From Zingiber officinale (taxonomy: Eukaryota > Streptophyta > Magnoliopsida > Zingiberales > Zingiberaceae): 64,000 nt of DNA. A model generated the notes under the pieces. The model had not been told where the DNA came from. It saw nothing but the letters and a program-made list of their open reading frames with translations, and made no database searches. The number at the start of each line of letters is the position of its first letter. The first letter of the stretch is position 1. A program made the translations under genes and the position numbers. The DNA lies in the NCBI RefSeq assembly GCF_018446385.1, contig NC_056002.1:10798894-10862893 (forward strand). Direction: 5' to 3'. Shown here piece by piece: positions 39,565-50,860 of this stretch.

Positions 39565-40149
39565 TCAAGTGTTGGAGCAATCTAGGTGCCTTAGATTTTG
39601 ATGTTTGGATAAAGATTTAAGTTAGGTTTTTGTTGTATTTGATATGCATTATAAGTGTGCAAGATATAGGTATAACAAGGAAATCCAAGTATGATCTTGG
39701 CAAAGGAGGAAATTCCAAGTGTAAGTCTTGGCAGTGTAAGTCCAAGCATGTAGTCTTGGCAATGTAAATCTAAGTGTGACTTGGCAATGGATGAAATCCC
39801 GAAGGTGCTGCCTCTTGGCAAAGGAAGACTCAACAATAATGACAAGGTCGATGGAAGCTCTAGAAGACAAGACGTAAAGGATGGAAGACATCCGAGGGAC
39901 GCGAGACTGATGGAGGAGGCTAGAAGACTAGGTTTAGGTTGTGCGGATAAGGATGAGTGCATGAGAAATTGTACTCAAGGTAAAATCCAAGGTATAGGAT
40001 TTCACTGTAGCAGTCATTGTAGCAGTACTGCAGCAATTACTATAGCAGTACTGTAGTAGTCGACTAGTATTTTCATTAGTCGACTGGTGTAGTCGACTCG
40101 GCAGTCAACTGGGAGCTAACATAATACCTCTATTCGTTTAGCTAATGTG

Positions 40150-40637
40150 GAGCAATCGACTGGTACTTTTACCAATCGACTGGTATCGAGTTGTTGGAAT
40201 GTAACGATTAAATTTTCACAGAGGGTAGTCGACTGGTAGGCGAAGTTTTCCAACCCGTGACCTATATAACCACTGCTTGGGAGCTTGGTTAAGATTGACG
40301 AAATAGAGGTGGTTAACCCTTATTAATAGTCTTCCAAGCGCCCTAGCTTCTCAAGAGTTCTTGTGAGAGTTATAGTAAGGTTTCTCCACCCACAAGGAGT
40401 AACGTGAGCTACTCAGAAGTTTTACCAATCAACTTGCATCGACCTATTGGAATATAATGGTCGAATTTCCATATAGGGCAGTTGACTGACATATTTACCA
40501 GTAGACTGGTAGGCGGGGTTTTCCAAACCGTGGCCTATATAACCAAGGCGTGAAATCTTGGTTAAGGTTGACGAAATAGAGGTAGTTAACCCCTATTAAT
40601 AGTCTTCCAAGTACCCTAGCTTCTCAAGAGTTCTTGT
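40150..40637 (+). repeat. duplicated segment of about 280 bp with two TATA-like boxes
   Basis: 40150-40427 and 40428-40637 (continuing at 50155) are diverged direct copies. Each has acctatataacca or gcctatataacca, then a gacgaaatagaggt block and ctagcttctcaagagttcttg. The LTR therefore has two copies of its probable core promoter and leader. Confidence 0.75.
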
Positions 40638-41299
40638 TGTTGGATCGTGAAAGTGATAGAGAGGGGGGGGGGGTGAAGATCGATCGAAAAATTTACTTGG
40701 TTCGGAGCCTTGGTCGACTCCTACTCCAAAGCCCATACTCGTCGAGTGCTTTCGTTGGACAATCACTAATAGTTCGCAAACAGGTTTACAAAGTTGAGTA
40801 CAAGAACTATAAAAAAAAATGAACAATACCGACAATAATAAACAGAACTTGAGCCGCAGGTTGTCGGAGAAGTAGCATCGCAAGAGCACAGCGCAGTAGA
40901 GCAAATGTCATTGTTGTTCTTTGCTTCAGGACTCACCCTCCATATATAGGAGGCTCCAGGCGCCTGGACAGTGACGTCGTCGGACCAATCAGCACGCTCC
41001 AAGCTGTCAGGGATAGAATTTGCCTTCTAGGTGCCCGGACTAGTTCTGGGTGCCCGGATCCCTTCTGGGCGTCCAAACCACCTTTCTCCAAAAAATCCTA
41101 TTCCTGCAAGAAAGAGTTAGTCTGAGGCAAAATAATAGTTAAGTTACCCTGCAAAACAGAAGTTAGCACAATAGAAGAATAGAAATTAAATTTCGTCTAC
41201 CCGAGACCAGAATCTAGTCACGATCTCAACTTAGATTTTCGAAATGAATCTAAGTTGAATCGACACCAAGTTCCCTACCCGGGAACGCGTCCTCACAGT

Positions 41300-42840
41300 T
41301 GTTAGGACCAAAAGTAGCTAGAGGGGGGGGGTGAATAGCTCGTCGCGTTCGCTCGGTGCTTGGCGTTGCTCGGCGTTGCTTGTTTCTTCAAGAATATGCA
41401 GCGGAAAATACAGAAACAAATACAACCACGCTAACACTAGGATTTTACTTGGTATCCACCTCCAAAGGAGGTGACTAATCCAAGGATCCACACCACGCAC
41501 GCACCCTCCACTATGAAACACTCCTTTTCGGTAACTACCGAGGGCGGAGAAGCCCTACAAGACTCTCGATACAAGAAGAAGGAAAAGGAAACAAAATACA
41601 AGCACAAAGCTTACAATGAATGCAGAAAACCCTAACCCTAGCTTCTCTTCTTGCCTTTGATCCGCCTCTTGACTCGGAGAGCTTCCAAGAACCTTCAAGA
41701 ACTGGCGATCACGAGCTTTGAGAGTGCTGTGGAGGAGCTGGCGAAGATCTGAGATGAAACGGTGAAGAGATACCGAAGGAAATGAACGCCTGCGGCCTTT
41801 ATCGACGCCAACGGTCGGATCCCGATCGATTCGAATATTCCCAATCGATCGGGAGGCTTTGGATCGATCACGGATCGATCCAGAGCGCCTCTATGATAAA
41901 TGCGGATCGATCCACGGATCGATCCGGCGCTTATCGCAAGCGGCCGCGTCCCAATCGATCCATCGATCGATTGGAACATCTGGATCGATCACGGATCGAT
42001 CCAGAGCGCTCTCTTCGGGAGAAGCGCTTTGGATCGATCCACTGATCGATCCAGCTCCTGGATCGATCCACTGATCGATCCAACACTTGGTTTTTGCCCA
42101 AAACCAAGTTCCAAGCCTCTCAAACCAACATCCGGTCAACCTTGACCTGTTGGTACATCATGCCTAGCATCTGGTCACTCCTTTGACCTGCTAGGACTTC
42201 CCACCAAGTGTCTGGTCAATCCCTTTGACCCACTTAGACTTTTCTATTCATGCCAAGTATCTGGTCACTCCCTTGACCTACTTGGACTTCCATCAGATGT
42301 CTGGTCAATCCCTTTGACCTATCTGGACTTCCCAACACCAGATGTCCGATCATCCTTGATCCATCTGGATTTTCCCTTGCCTGGCTTCACTCACCAGGAC
42401 TTTCACCTAGCTTCACTCACTAGGGTTTTCCATCTGCCTAGCTTCACTCACTAGGGCTTTCACCTGGCTTCACTCACCAGGACTTTCACCTAGCTTCACT
42501 CACTAGGGTTTTCCTTCTGCCTAGCTTCACTCACTAGGGCTTTCACCTGGCTTCACTCACCAGGACTTTCACCTAGCTTCACTCACTAGGGTTTTCCTTC
42601 TGCCTGGCTTCACTCACCAGGACTTTCACCTAGCTTCACTCACTAGGGTTTTCACCTGGTTTCACTCACCAGGACTTTCACCTAGCTTCACTCACCAGGA
42701 CTTCCCTGTCAAGTATCCGGTCAACCTTAACCTACTTGACTCTTCTTCAATCAATTTCTTATTGTCAAACATCTAAACTCAAACCAAGACTCAGCTTGGT
42801 CACCCAGGTCAACCTTGACCTGAGGGATGTTGCACCAACA
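41300..42840 (-). repeat. gag-only element 2, 3' LTR with hairpin array
   Basis: 1541 bp. It has GATCGATC palindromes at about 41820-42085 and consecutive hairpins at about 42090-42735. It aligns with 47971-49457 and differs mainly by whole hairpin units gained or lost plus scattered substitutions. Confidence 0.9.
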
Positions 42841-42854
42841 ATCTCCCCCTTTTT

Positions 42855-45800
42855 GATATTTGACAATACCACAATAACACTTACAATACCACATGTAAGT
42901 TACGCTAATCCTATAGCCTCAATCTTCATGCCACTAGGTAATGAACATATAAATTAAGCTCTTCATTCTCCCCCTACGAGGGCACACTCCCTCTAGGTAA
43001 TGAAAGCCTAACTTACACCCATTCATAGGTCCTTTCATTCTCCCCCTATTGGCACACATCAACCCATCTTTGGGCACACATCAACCCATGCCCCAATTTT
43101 GGGTACACATCAACAAATCCATTTGTTGACGACTCTCCCCCTAAAGAGTTACTCATCATTGTTCACAACATCACTCGTTGTGATCAACACGATAATGAAG
43201 GTCCCATACCCTTCATTTATCCTTAACTTCTCCCTCAATGTAGACAAATACCCAACCTTGAGCATTATCTAACCACTTGAGTTCCCACTTGAAATAATGA
43301 GGATATCCACTCCCCATTTCAAGTTCAAAAGCTCATACATGAGCATTTTCTTTAAAGAAGGTTAACCACCTTCTAAGGTTTATGAAAAGTAATTTTTCAT
43401 GTCTTTAAAGAGTCCCTCCCCCTAAAGACATGGTGATGACTTCTGTCATTGCACCAACAATGACTTGGAATCCCTAAACCTTTAGGAAACCCAAATTTAG
43501 AAGTTTTGAGGTTCAAATACTCAAAATTTGAAACAAACCTCAACCTAAACTTCAATGAAGCCTTCCTTAACCAATCCATCCTTGTTTTCACATGAAAGCA
43601 CCCTTTGTATGTATACAAATGTATTTTAGGGGTTTGGAATGGTTACCTAGACTCAAAGAGGTTCAAAGATGCTGAAATCAAGCCTTCCCAGCCAAAATCA
43701 GCAACTTGGATCGATTGGAGTTGGGTTCCAATCGATTGAACCTTTCTGAATCGATCCACTGATCGATTCAGACTACCTGGATCGATCGGCTGATCGATCC
43801 AGCGAGCTCCACGAGAGGATAATCGAATCCTCGATTCACTCAATCATCTCCTGGATCGAACCTGATAGTTGCTGAAATTCCATTTCGATCAACTTCAGAA
43901 ACCCCTAGAAAATTCTACAAAAATCCAAAAATCATGAAATTTCGTGTAGACATTATTTAGGGCATACTTAATCATGGAAAAATAGCTTTCTATGAAAATA
44001 CATCATATTTTCAAAGATTGACACAAACTTGAAAACTTGCAAAAACTTTAGTGTTTTTCTTCAAGTTTGTGTCTAACTATTCAATGGTGATTACTATCAA
44101 AAGATAGCCTTCACCAAGGTTTTCCAAAAATATTTTAAAAACATTTTCAAAACCAATATCCCATCATGTTCCTTGGGCATAATGCACATGACTTGTACAT
44201 TAGCTTTCCCAATGATGGGAAAACACATAACTATGTGTTTTGATGAACCTAAAACTCAAAAGAATGCACTAAATCAACATCTTGAGTTTTGTTCATATTC
44301 CTAACATCTCACTTGTATCTAATGTGCACTAATCACATACAAGTCACCTTATAGTCTTTGTGAGATGTAGATTTTGGTTTTTGCCCTAATCTAGGGATCA
44401 TGCATATCTATCTAGGCATTCTAGAGATATTAGACATCCACCTAGGATGTCACTTGTCAATAATTGTTGTTAAATGTCATTCGTCCTTAATTACAAGGAA
44501 TTAAACTTAATGAATGATTATGTTATGGCATACATCAAAAGAAAATAATTTTCAAAAGAAAATATCCTATTACTACATGATGTATGTGATCCGGTAGTAA
44601 GAGTGGGCCCCCCTTTTTCTTGCAAAGTCAACGCCAAGGGGAAGTCACCGGAACAGCCGCCCACCCAGAGGAGAATGTGGTCCGACCGAACGGACGGCCG
44701 TAGACGGCCGGTCCGATTGGACTGCCGGCCGGTCGATGGAATCGAGTACCCGGAGGGGTCTGGCCGGCTCGCACTTATAGTTGGGAGGCACTCTGTCAAA
44801 TCGGGGTTCCGACGCTCAGTTAAAAAGGTCATGGACCGAGCTGACCTTTTGACCGACCGCAGTCATAAAGCACCCCTGTTAGTCTCCACAAAGCACAAGT
44901 AAACCACTGCGGATGTCCGGTCGGATGTTTAGGTATCTGTCCGCTCGGACTACAAGTTTGGAGCAAAGGAAAAGGCCAGAGGATTTCTTCCTTTGACAAC
45001 CTGTAGGTTTCACGTGTGTGCCATGCTCCAAATCTTGTGACAGGGGATTCTGCTGTCCCATCGAGGGCATGCTTTGACTGTAGCGATATGGGTCAGGTAA
45101 ACTTTCTGACAGCCGCGTACCTAGGAAAGGACAGGTGAGCTTTCTGACAGCCGCATACCTAGGATAGGACAGAGGACACTTATGCACCTTTGTACGCGTG
45201 CCCAAACCTTTCACAGCTCTATATAAAGAACCTCAGGTTTCATCGACAGAGAATGCTGGTACGTACTCTGAGATTTCGGAAGCCACCTTATTCATCGTGA
45301 TTTACCTGACTTGAGCGTCGGAGGGTCGTCGCTGGGAATCCCCTTCCCGGCTCGACTTCTGTGCAGGATAGCCGGAGCTTCTCGACACTAGTTGGAGATC
45401 TACATCAGCGAGCCTTGGAGCGCCACGTGCCCAGCGTCTGTTGACTTCTGGTTCGGACAGGATCAGTATGAATGTCATGACATGGTATTTTTGGATTTTT
45501 CATAATAAAACATGAATGCAAAACTAGACATGATGTCATGGCATATGATGGGCAAACAATCATGGCAAGATTTAGCATAAATAAAATATACCTAGATTAA
45601 CTATCTAAGTATCCTTAAAGTCTTAGCTAAACTTACAACTTAAACCTAGATTGCCCTAAAGTGCTACAAGAGAATGCCAAAGCCTAAATTGGCATTTCTA
45701 ATTTCCTTGATTTAATGTATGCCAATTGAAAATAAACATGTCCTCAAATGTTGGCATATTCCATTTTTCCTCAAGAGTGATTACATAAATCAAGGCCCGG

Positions 45801-46049
45801 ATTGCCTTAAATTTCCAAGAGAATACCAAAATCCCAACTTGGTATTTCTCAAGGTTTTCCCAATTTGTGCCATTTTAGATTAAAATCAATTCTTCCACCA
45901 TTAGACACATTTTACTCTTTCAAGGAGTAAACAAAGATCCACTTCATTTTCAAAGGTTAACAAAAACCTTGAAAATGCTCCTTGAGTGTCAATTTCCTCA
46001 AAGTCAGGTTAACTACCCTTCTAATCGGAGTTGACACTCTCTAACCCAT
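42855..46049. other. noncoding internal region of gag-only element 2
   Basis: No coding frame is supported. It is collinear with the corresponding part of element 1 outside the solo LTR at 44587-45465, and includes a GATCGATC patch at about 43710-43800. Confidence 0.7.
44587..45465 (+). mobile_element. solo LTR of a TGATCC-type gypsy element (deepest nesting level)
   Basis: 879 bp, flanked by gtatg at 44582-44586 and 45466-45470. Starts TGATCCGGTAGTAAGAG and ends TTCGGACAGGATCA. It has a TATA box, ctatataaag, near 45220. Same family as 32463-33308. Confidence 0.93.
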
Positions 46050-47969
46050 CTATGGGGTAGAGAAGATGCTCCTAGGAACCCAACACCTATTGGTGCTCCT
46101 TGGATGCTCTAGGTACTCACTAGGGATAACTTCCCTAGATACCTTCCTAGTGACCTTGTTGGGCTTCTTAGAAGCCTTGGTCACAGTTTCTAGGTCAACT
46201 CTAGGGATAACCTCCCTTGTGACCTTGTTTGTGACTTTCTTAGACTTCTTAGAAGTCTTAGTCACACTTATTGCAAAAATACTCTTAGGGATGACTTCCC
46301 TAGTATTTTTGGCTTGACCACTAGACCTAGGGTTTGTTCCATAACTATATGGAACTCTATGGTAAGAGGGCACATCCTTCTTAGCCTTTGGTTTGTATCC
46401 CAAACCTCTATGGCCATTGGATGACTTTTGTACCCCTAAACCTAGGTTATGCTCATTTTGCCCTAATAGGATATTTTCCATCCTTTTTAGGGTCTTTTCC
46501 ATTTTATCAAGTCTTGACCTCAAGACTTGATTTTCCATCACTAAGTCCTTAGTTTTTGGTTTTCCATTAAGTTCATGAGCATTTTTGTGCCTAGGCTTGT
46601 AGATACAATCCTTAGAGTTCTTGCCTAGACTTTTACTTACATTCCTAGCCTTAGGTGTAGTAGTTTTAGCATGAAAAGCTATATGTTTTTCCTTAAAGCC
46701 CTCATGCTTTCTATTCTTATGGTAAATTGCATTAAAATGATAAAAGTTAGAACTATCATGCTTTTCACCATAATGTAAGGGGGTAGGCTCAATAAATGTT
46801 ACCTTCTTCTTTACCTTGGAGGCTCCCCCTTGACGAATGCCTCCTTGAGCCTTGACCATCTTCTTCCCCTTGGGGCATTGACTTCGGTAATGCCCTTTTT
46901 GATTGCAAGAGAAGCACACAATGTGCTCCTTGCTCTTCTTTGTTCCGGGGATGGTCTCCTTGAGCTTCTCCTTTCCTTTTTGTGCCATTTGGCCCTTTTT
47001 CTTGGCCAATTTGGGGCACTTGCTCTTGTAGTGCCCATGTTCCCTACATTCAAAGCATATAATATGATTTTTATTATTAATTGAAATGTTTATACCTTCG
47101 CTTGTAGAGATGGCATCTTTTCCTTTGGATCCGGAGGTGGAAGCTTCCTCTTGATCGAACCTTGATTCCCCTCCATTTGATTTTTCTTGACTTGTGGAGG
47201 TAGAAGCTTCTTCATCCTCTTCTTCTCTTGACCCGGATGTAGAGGATTCTCCTTCATCTTGATCCGGCGTCACCAAGGATTGCTCCCCCTCAATCCCAGA
47301 GGTGGAGGCTTCATCATCTTGAATATGAAACAAGGAGTATGCTCCCTCCTTGTTCCCTTCGTTGCATTCCCTTGAAGATGAAGCTTCTTCTTGAACTTCT
47401 TCTTCGGAGGTTGAGCATCTCTCAACCTTGGAGTCCTCCTCTTGGTCTTGATCCAATGAGTCGCCCTCTTTGGATTCTCCTCGATTTGGTACAGTGGAGG
47501 GGATCTCATGAATTCTTGCCAATTTGCTCCAAAGCTCCTTGGCATCTTCAAACTCTCCAATTTGTTCCAAGATGTTGCTTGGCAATAAATTGACCAAAAG
47601 CTTGGTCACTTTGTCATTGGCCTCACATCTTTGGATTTGGTCTTTGATCCACTTGCTCCTTTTGAGTACTTTGCCCTTGGAATTTGTGGGAGCTTCAAAA
47701 CCTTCCATGAGAGCAAACCATTGCTCTATCTCCATCATAAGAAAATTTTTGATTCTTGATTTCCAAGAATCGAAGCTTGTAGATGAATATGGTGGAGCCA
47801 CCCTTGTGTCAAATCCAAGTCCATCTTGGAATTGCATCTTGAAGTTGAGCTTGATAAAATCTTGAACTTGAAGAATTTGCTCCAACTTCTTCACCCCTCT
47901 AGCTTTTCTTGTTATGCTTGACCCTTCCGGCGATGATTCCGGTGAAGAGCGGCCTTGCTCTGATACCAC
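46050..47969 (-). CDS. Gag protein of gag-only element 2
   Basis: An open minus-strand frame of 639 codons. It opens at a GTG that overlaps the primer-binding site, so translation more likely starts at the first ATG (47837), giving about 595 residues. The N-terminal half has the structural Gag block (TSFDSWKSRIKNFLMMEIEQWFALMEGF and a helical region through SKLARIHEIPS). An acidic Ser/Thr/Glu repeat region with several EEASTSGS units follows. Then come two CCHC zinc knuckles, CFECREHGHYKSKC and CFSCNQKGHYRSQC, and a basic tail with a short coiled coil (LRSRLDKMEKTLKRMENIL). There is no protease or RT domain in frame or nearby. Gag packages the element RNA. An uninterrupted frame of this length implies recent activity or selection. 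Confidence 0.88.
   Translation of the reverse strand: MVSEQGRSSPESSPEGSSITRKARGVKKLEQILQVQDFIKLNFKMQFQDGLGFDTRVAPPYSSTSFDSWKSRIKNFLMMEIEQWFALMEGFEAPTNSKGKVLKRSKWIKDQIQRCEANDKVTKLLVNLLPSNILEQIGEFEDAKELWSKLARIHEIPSTVPNRGESKEGDSLDQDQEEDSKVERCSTSEEEVQEEASSSRECNEGNKEGAYSLFHIQDDEASTSGIEGEQSLVTPDQDEGESSTSGSREEEDEEASTSTSQEKSNGGESRFDQEEASTSGSKGKDAISTSEGINISINNKNHIICFECREHGHYKSKCPKLAKKKGQMAQKGKEKLKETIPGTKKSKEHIVCFSCNQKGHYRSQCPKGKKMVKAQGGIRQGGASKVKKKVTFIEPTPLHYGEKHDSSNFYHFNAIYHKNRKHEGFKEKHIAFHAKTTTPKARNVSKSLGKNSKDCIYKPRHKNAHELNGKPKTKDLVMENQVLRSRLDKMEKTLKRMENILLGQNEHNLGLGVQKSSNGHRGLGYKPKAKKDVPSYHRVPYSYGTNPRSSGQAKNTREVIPKSIFAISVTKTSKKSKKVTNKVTREVIPRVDLETVTKASKKPNKVTRKVSREVIPSEYLEHPRSTNRCWVPRSIFSTP
47957..47968 (-). 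promoter_or_regulatory. primer-binding site, initiator tRNA-Met type
   Basis: TGGTATCAGAGC on the minus strand, two bases from the 5' LTR end at 47971. Confidence 0.9.
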
Positions 47970-47970
47970 T

Positions 47971-49457
47971 TGTTAGGACCAAAAGTAGCTAGAGGGGGGG
48001 TGAATAGCTCGTCGCGTTCGCTCGGTGCTTGGCGTTGCTCGGCGTTGCTTGTTTCTTCAAGAATATGCAGCGGAAAATACAGAAACAAATACAACCACGC
48101 TAACACTAGGATTTTACTTGGTATCCACCTCCAAAGGAGGTGACTAATCCAAGGATCCACACCACGCACGCACCCTCCACTATGAAACACTCCTTTTCGG
48201 TAACTACCGAGGGCGGAGAAGCCCTACAAGACTCTCGGTACAAGAAGAAGGAAAGGGAAACAAAATACAAGCACAAAGCTTACAATGAATGCAGAAAACC
48301 CTAACCCTAGCTTCTCTTCTTGCCTTTGATCCGCCTCTTGACTCGGAGAGCTTCCAAGAACCTTCAAGAACTGGCGATCACGAGCTTTGAGAGTGCTGTG
48401 GAGGAGCTGGCGAAGATCTGAGATGAAACGGTGAAGAGATGCCGAAGGAAATGAACGCCTGCGGCCTTTATCGACGCCAACGGTCGGATCCCGATCGATT
48501 CGAATATTCCCAATCGATCGGGGAGGCTTTGGATCGATCCACGGATCGATCCAGAGCGCCTCTGTGCTCTGGAAAAACGCCTGGATCGATCCACGGATCG
48601 ATCCAGCGCTTATCGCGCGAAGCAGCCGCGTCCCAATCGATCCACTGATCGATTGGAACATCTGGATCGATCCACGGATCGATCCAGAGGCTCTCTGTTC
48701 GCTTAGGAGAAGCCTGGATCGATCCACTGATCGATCCAACACTTGGTTTTTGCCCAAAACCAAGTTCCAAGCCTCTCAAACCAACATCCGGTCAACCTTG
48801 ACCTGTTGGTACATCATGCCTAGCATCTGGTCACTCCTTTGACCTGCTAGGACTTCCCACCAAGTGTTTGGTCAATCCCTTTGACCCACTTAGACTTTTC
48901 TATTCATGCCAAGTATCTGGTCACTCCCTTGACCTACTTGGACTTCCATCAGATGTCTGGTCAATCCCTTTGACCTATCTGTATTTCCTCTTGCCAAGTA
49001 TCCAGTCAATCCTTTGACCTATTTGGACTTCCCAACACCAGATGTCCGATCATCCTTGATCCATCTGGATTTTCCCTTGCCTGGCTTCACTCACCAGGAC
49101 TTTCACCTAGCTTCACTCACTAGGGTTTTCCTTCTGCCTAGCTTCACTCACTAGGGCTTTCACCTGGCTTCACTCACCAGGACTTTCACCTAGCTTCACT
49201 CACTAGGGTTTTCCTTCTGCCTGGCTTCACTCACCAGGACTTTCACCTAGCTTCACTCACTAGGGTTTTCACCTGGTTTCACTCACCAGGACTTTCACCT
49301 AGCTTCACTCACCAGGACTTCCCTGTCAAGTATCCGGTCAACCTTGACCTACTTGACTCTTCTTCAATCAATTTCTTATTGTCAAACATCTAAACTCAAA
49401 CCAAGACTCAGCTTGGTCACCCAGGTCAACCTTGACCTGAGGGATGTTGCACCAACA
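47971..49457 (-). repeat. gag-only element 2, 5' LTR with hairpin array
   Basis: 1487 bp, TGTTGGTGCAACATCC to GGTCCTAACA on the minus strand. Palindrome cluster at about 48485-48745, hairpin run at about 48745-49350. The repeat run is shorter than in its partner LTR and lacks some cctgg/cctag units. Confidence 0.92.
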
Positions 49458-50460
49458 ACAGTCACTCTACTCCAGTGACTTACCTTAACTCACCTGCCAG
49501 ACGTTCGATCAGCCCGTCGACCCATCTGGACTTCGTGACAGCTATCAAGTCAGCCTGTTGACCTAGCTGGATTTCGTGTCAGACATCCGATCATCCCGTC
49601 GAGTAGTCTGGGCTTCTCCTGCAACACTGAGTTAGCACAATAAATGAAACAGTACAATAAACTTAGTCTTACCTCCCTAGGGTTGCCTAACTTCACTCAC
49701 TAAGACTTCCATTGTCTGACTTCACTCACTAGGACTTCCTCCGCCTAGCTTCATTCACTAGGGTCTGACTTCACTTACCAGAACTTCTTCCACCTAACTT
49801 CACTCACTAGGGTCTGACTTCACTCACCAGGACTTCCACTACTTAGCTTCACTCACTAAGGTCCGGTTTCACTTACTGGGACTTCCACCACCTAACTTCA
49901 CTCACTAGGGCCCGACTTCACTCACCGGGACTTCCACCACCTAGCTTCACTCACTAGGGTTTGAGTTCACTCACCAGGATTTCCACTTTGCCTAACCTTT
50001 GGTTAGGACTTATCTTTGTTAGTCATCTAGTCCTGACTAGATTTCTCTCTCCCAAATATCAAATCCTGTTTAGGTCAACCCTTAGTCAAATTGATCAAAT
50101 TTAGATATATTGTCAAACATTGAAACCCTAGAGGTCAATTGCACCAACACTTGTGAGAGTTGTGGTGAGGTTTCTCCACCCACAAGGAGCAACGTGAGCT
50201 AGTCGGAAGTTTACTAGGGAGTCATCCACCGACGGATCGAGATCGTCCACATTACGGACAGCCGTGGAGTAAGAGCTTTATCTCCGAACCACGTTAAACG
50301 AGCGTGTTGAGTTTAGTTTGCTTTCTTGTCTTGTCTTTTAGAATAACTTTCTTTATATTGTTTGTATTTCCGCTATGCACTAATATTGTAAGAAGAAAGC
50401 AATAGACTTGGGGTGATGTCTATTTAACCCCCATTATAGCCGGCCATCCGATCCTCAACA

Positions 50461-50860
50461 TCAAGCATATAAATAGAAATATTGTTTATTTCATTAATAG
50501 TCAACTTAAACATACCATTACAAGTATGTGTCTTTCATACAAAAATGTTATTCTTAGACAAGATTGCATTGTTAGACTCTATTACAACCTTCAATCCTTT
50601 CTTGTTAAGGATAGACAAGATTCTTGATTACACTAAGGACATGAAGCACATTGGTTAGGACCAATTTCTTGTCGGATAGGCACATCACCCTTGCCAAGCA
50701 CCTTGGCTCTTGCACCATTTTCCATAATCACTTCATGTCCTTCAAGTGTTTCATATGTCTTGAAATGATCTTTATCACTACATACATGTATGACTACACC
50801 CGAGTCATACCACCAATCCTTTGATGAGGAAGGTGTTGCCATGTGGAGTTCGGTTGACAC
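50461..50860 (-). pseudogene. copia protease and pre-integrase segment
   Basis: The minus-strand frame holds the protease active-site triad as DWWYDSGVVIHVCSD, then, after a break near 50630, KKGLKVVIESNNAILSKNN and HTCNGMFKLTINEINN, the stretch that precedes copia integrase. It joins 39564 across the inserted stack. Confidence 0.85.

Larger units (their letters stand above)
41300..49457 (-). mobile_element. gag-only (TR-GAG type) LTR element 2
   Basis: LTRs at 41300-42840 (3') and 47971-49457 (5'). The target duplication is acagt (41295-41299 and 49458-49462). The primer site TGGTATCAGAGC is at 47957-47968 on the minus strand. The polypurine tract AAAAAGGGGGAGAT (minus strand) is at about 42841-42854. 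The internal region codes only for gag. A solo LTR at 44587-45465 interrupts the noncoding part. Same superfamily as element 1, but a distinct subfamily (LTR end GGTCCTAACA). Confidence 0.93.
40638..50149. mobile_element. solo LTR (about 1.35 kb) nested in the previous one
   Basis: Flanked by cttgt at 40633-40637 and 50150-50154. It runs from TGTTGGATCGTGAAAG to TCAATTGCACCAACA and is itself split by gag-only element 2 at 41300-49457. A 12-base G run lies near 40664. The right part (49470-50050) holds further hairpins of the cctaacttcactcactaggg kind. Confidence 0.9.
39570..50460 (+). mobile_element. solo LTR (about 1.38 kb) split by a nested stack of insertions
   Basis: Flanked by tcaag at 39565-39569 and 50461-50465. 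Starts TGTTGGAGCAATCTAGG and ends CGATCCTCAACA. The LTR itself is 39570-40637 plus 50155-50460. It carries three ccaag...cttgg hairpins at 39685-39765, a cluster of gtcgactggt palindromic motifs, and a duplicated promoter-like block. It has inserted into the copia protease-integrase segment. Confidence 0.92.

Noticed and set aside
40638..50149. Reading this interval as one complete LTR element with gag-only element 2 as its internal part.
   Set aside because: The inner element has its own LTRs, primer site and a distinct 5-bp duplication (acagt), while the outer ends belong to a single LTR split in two with its own duplication (cttgt).
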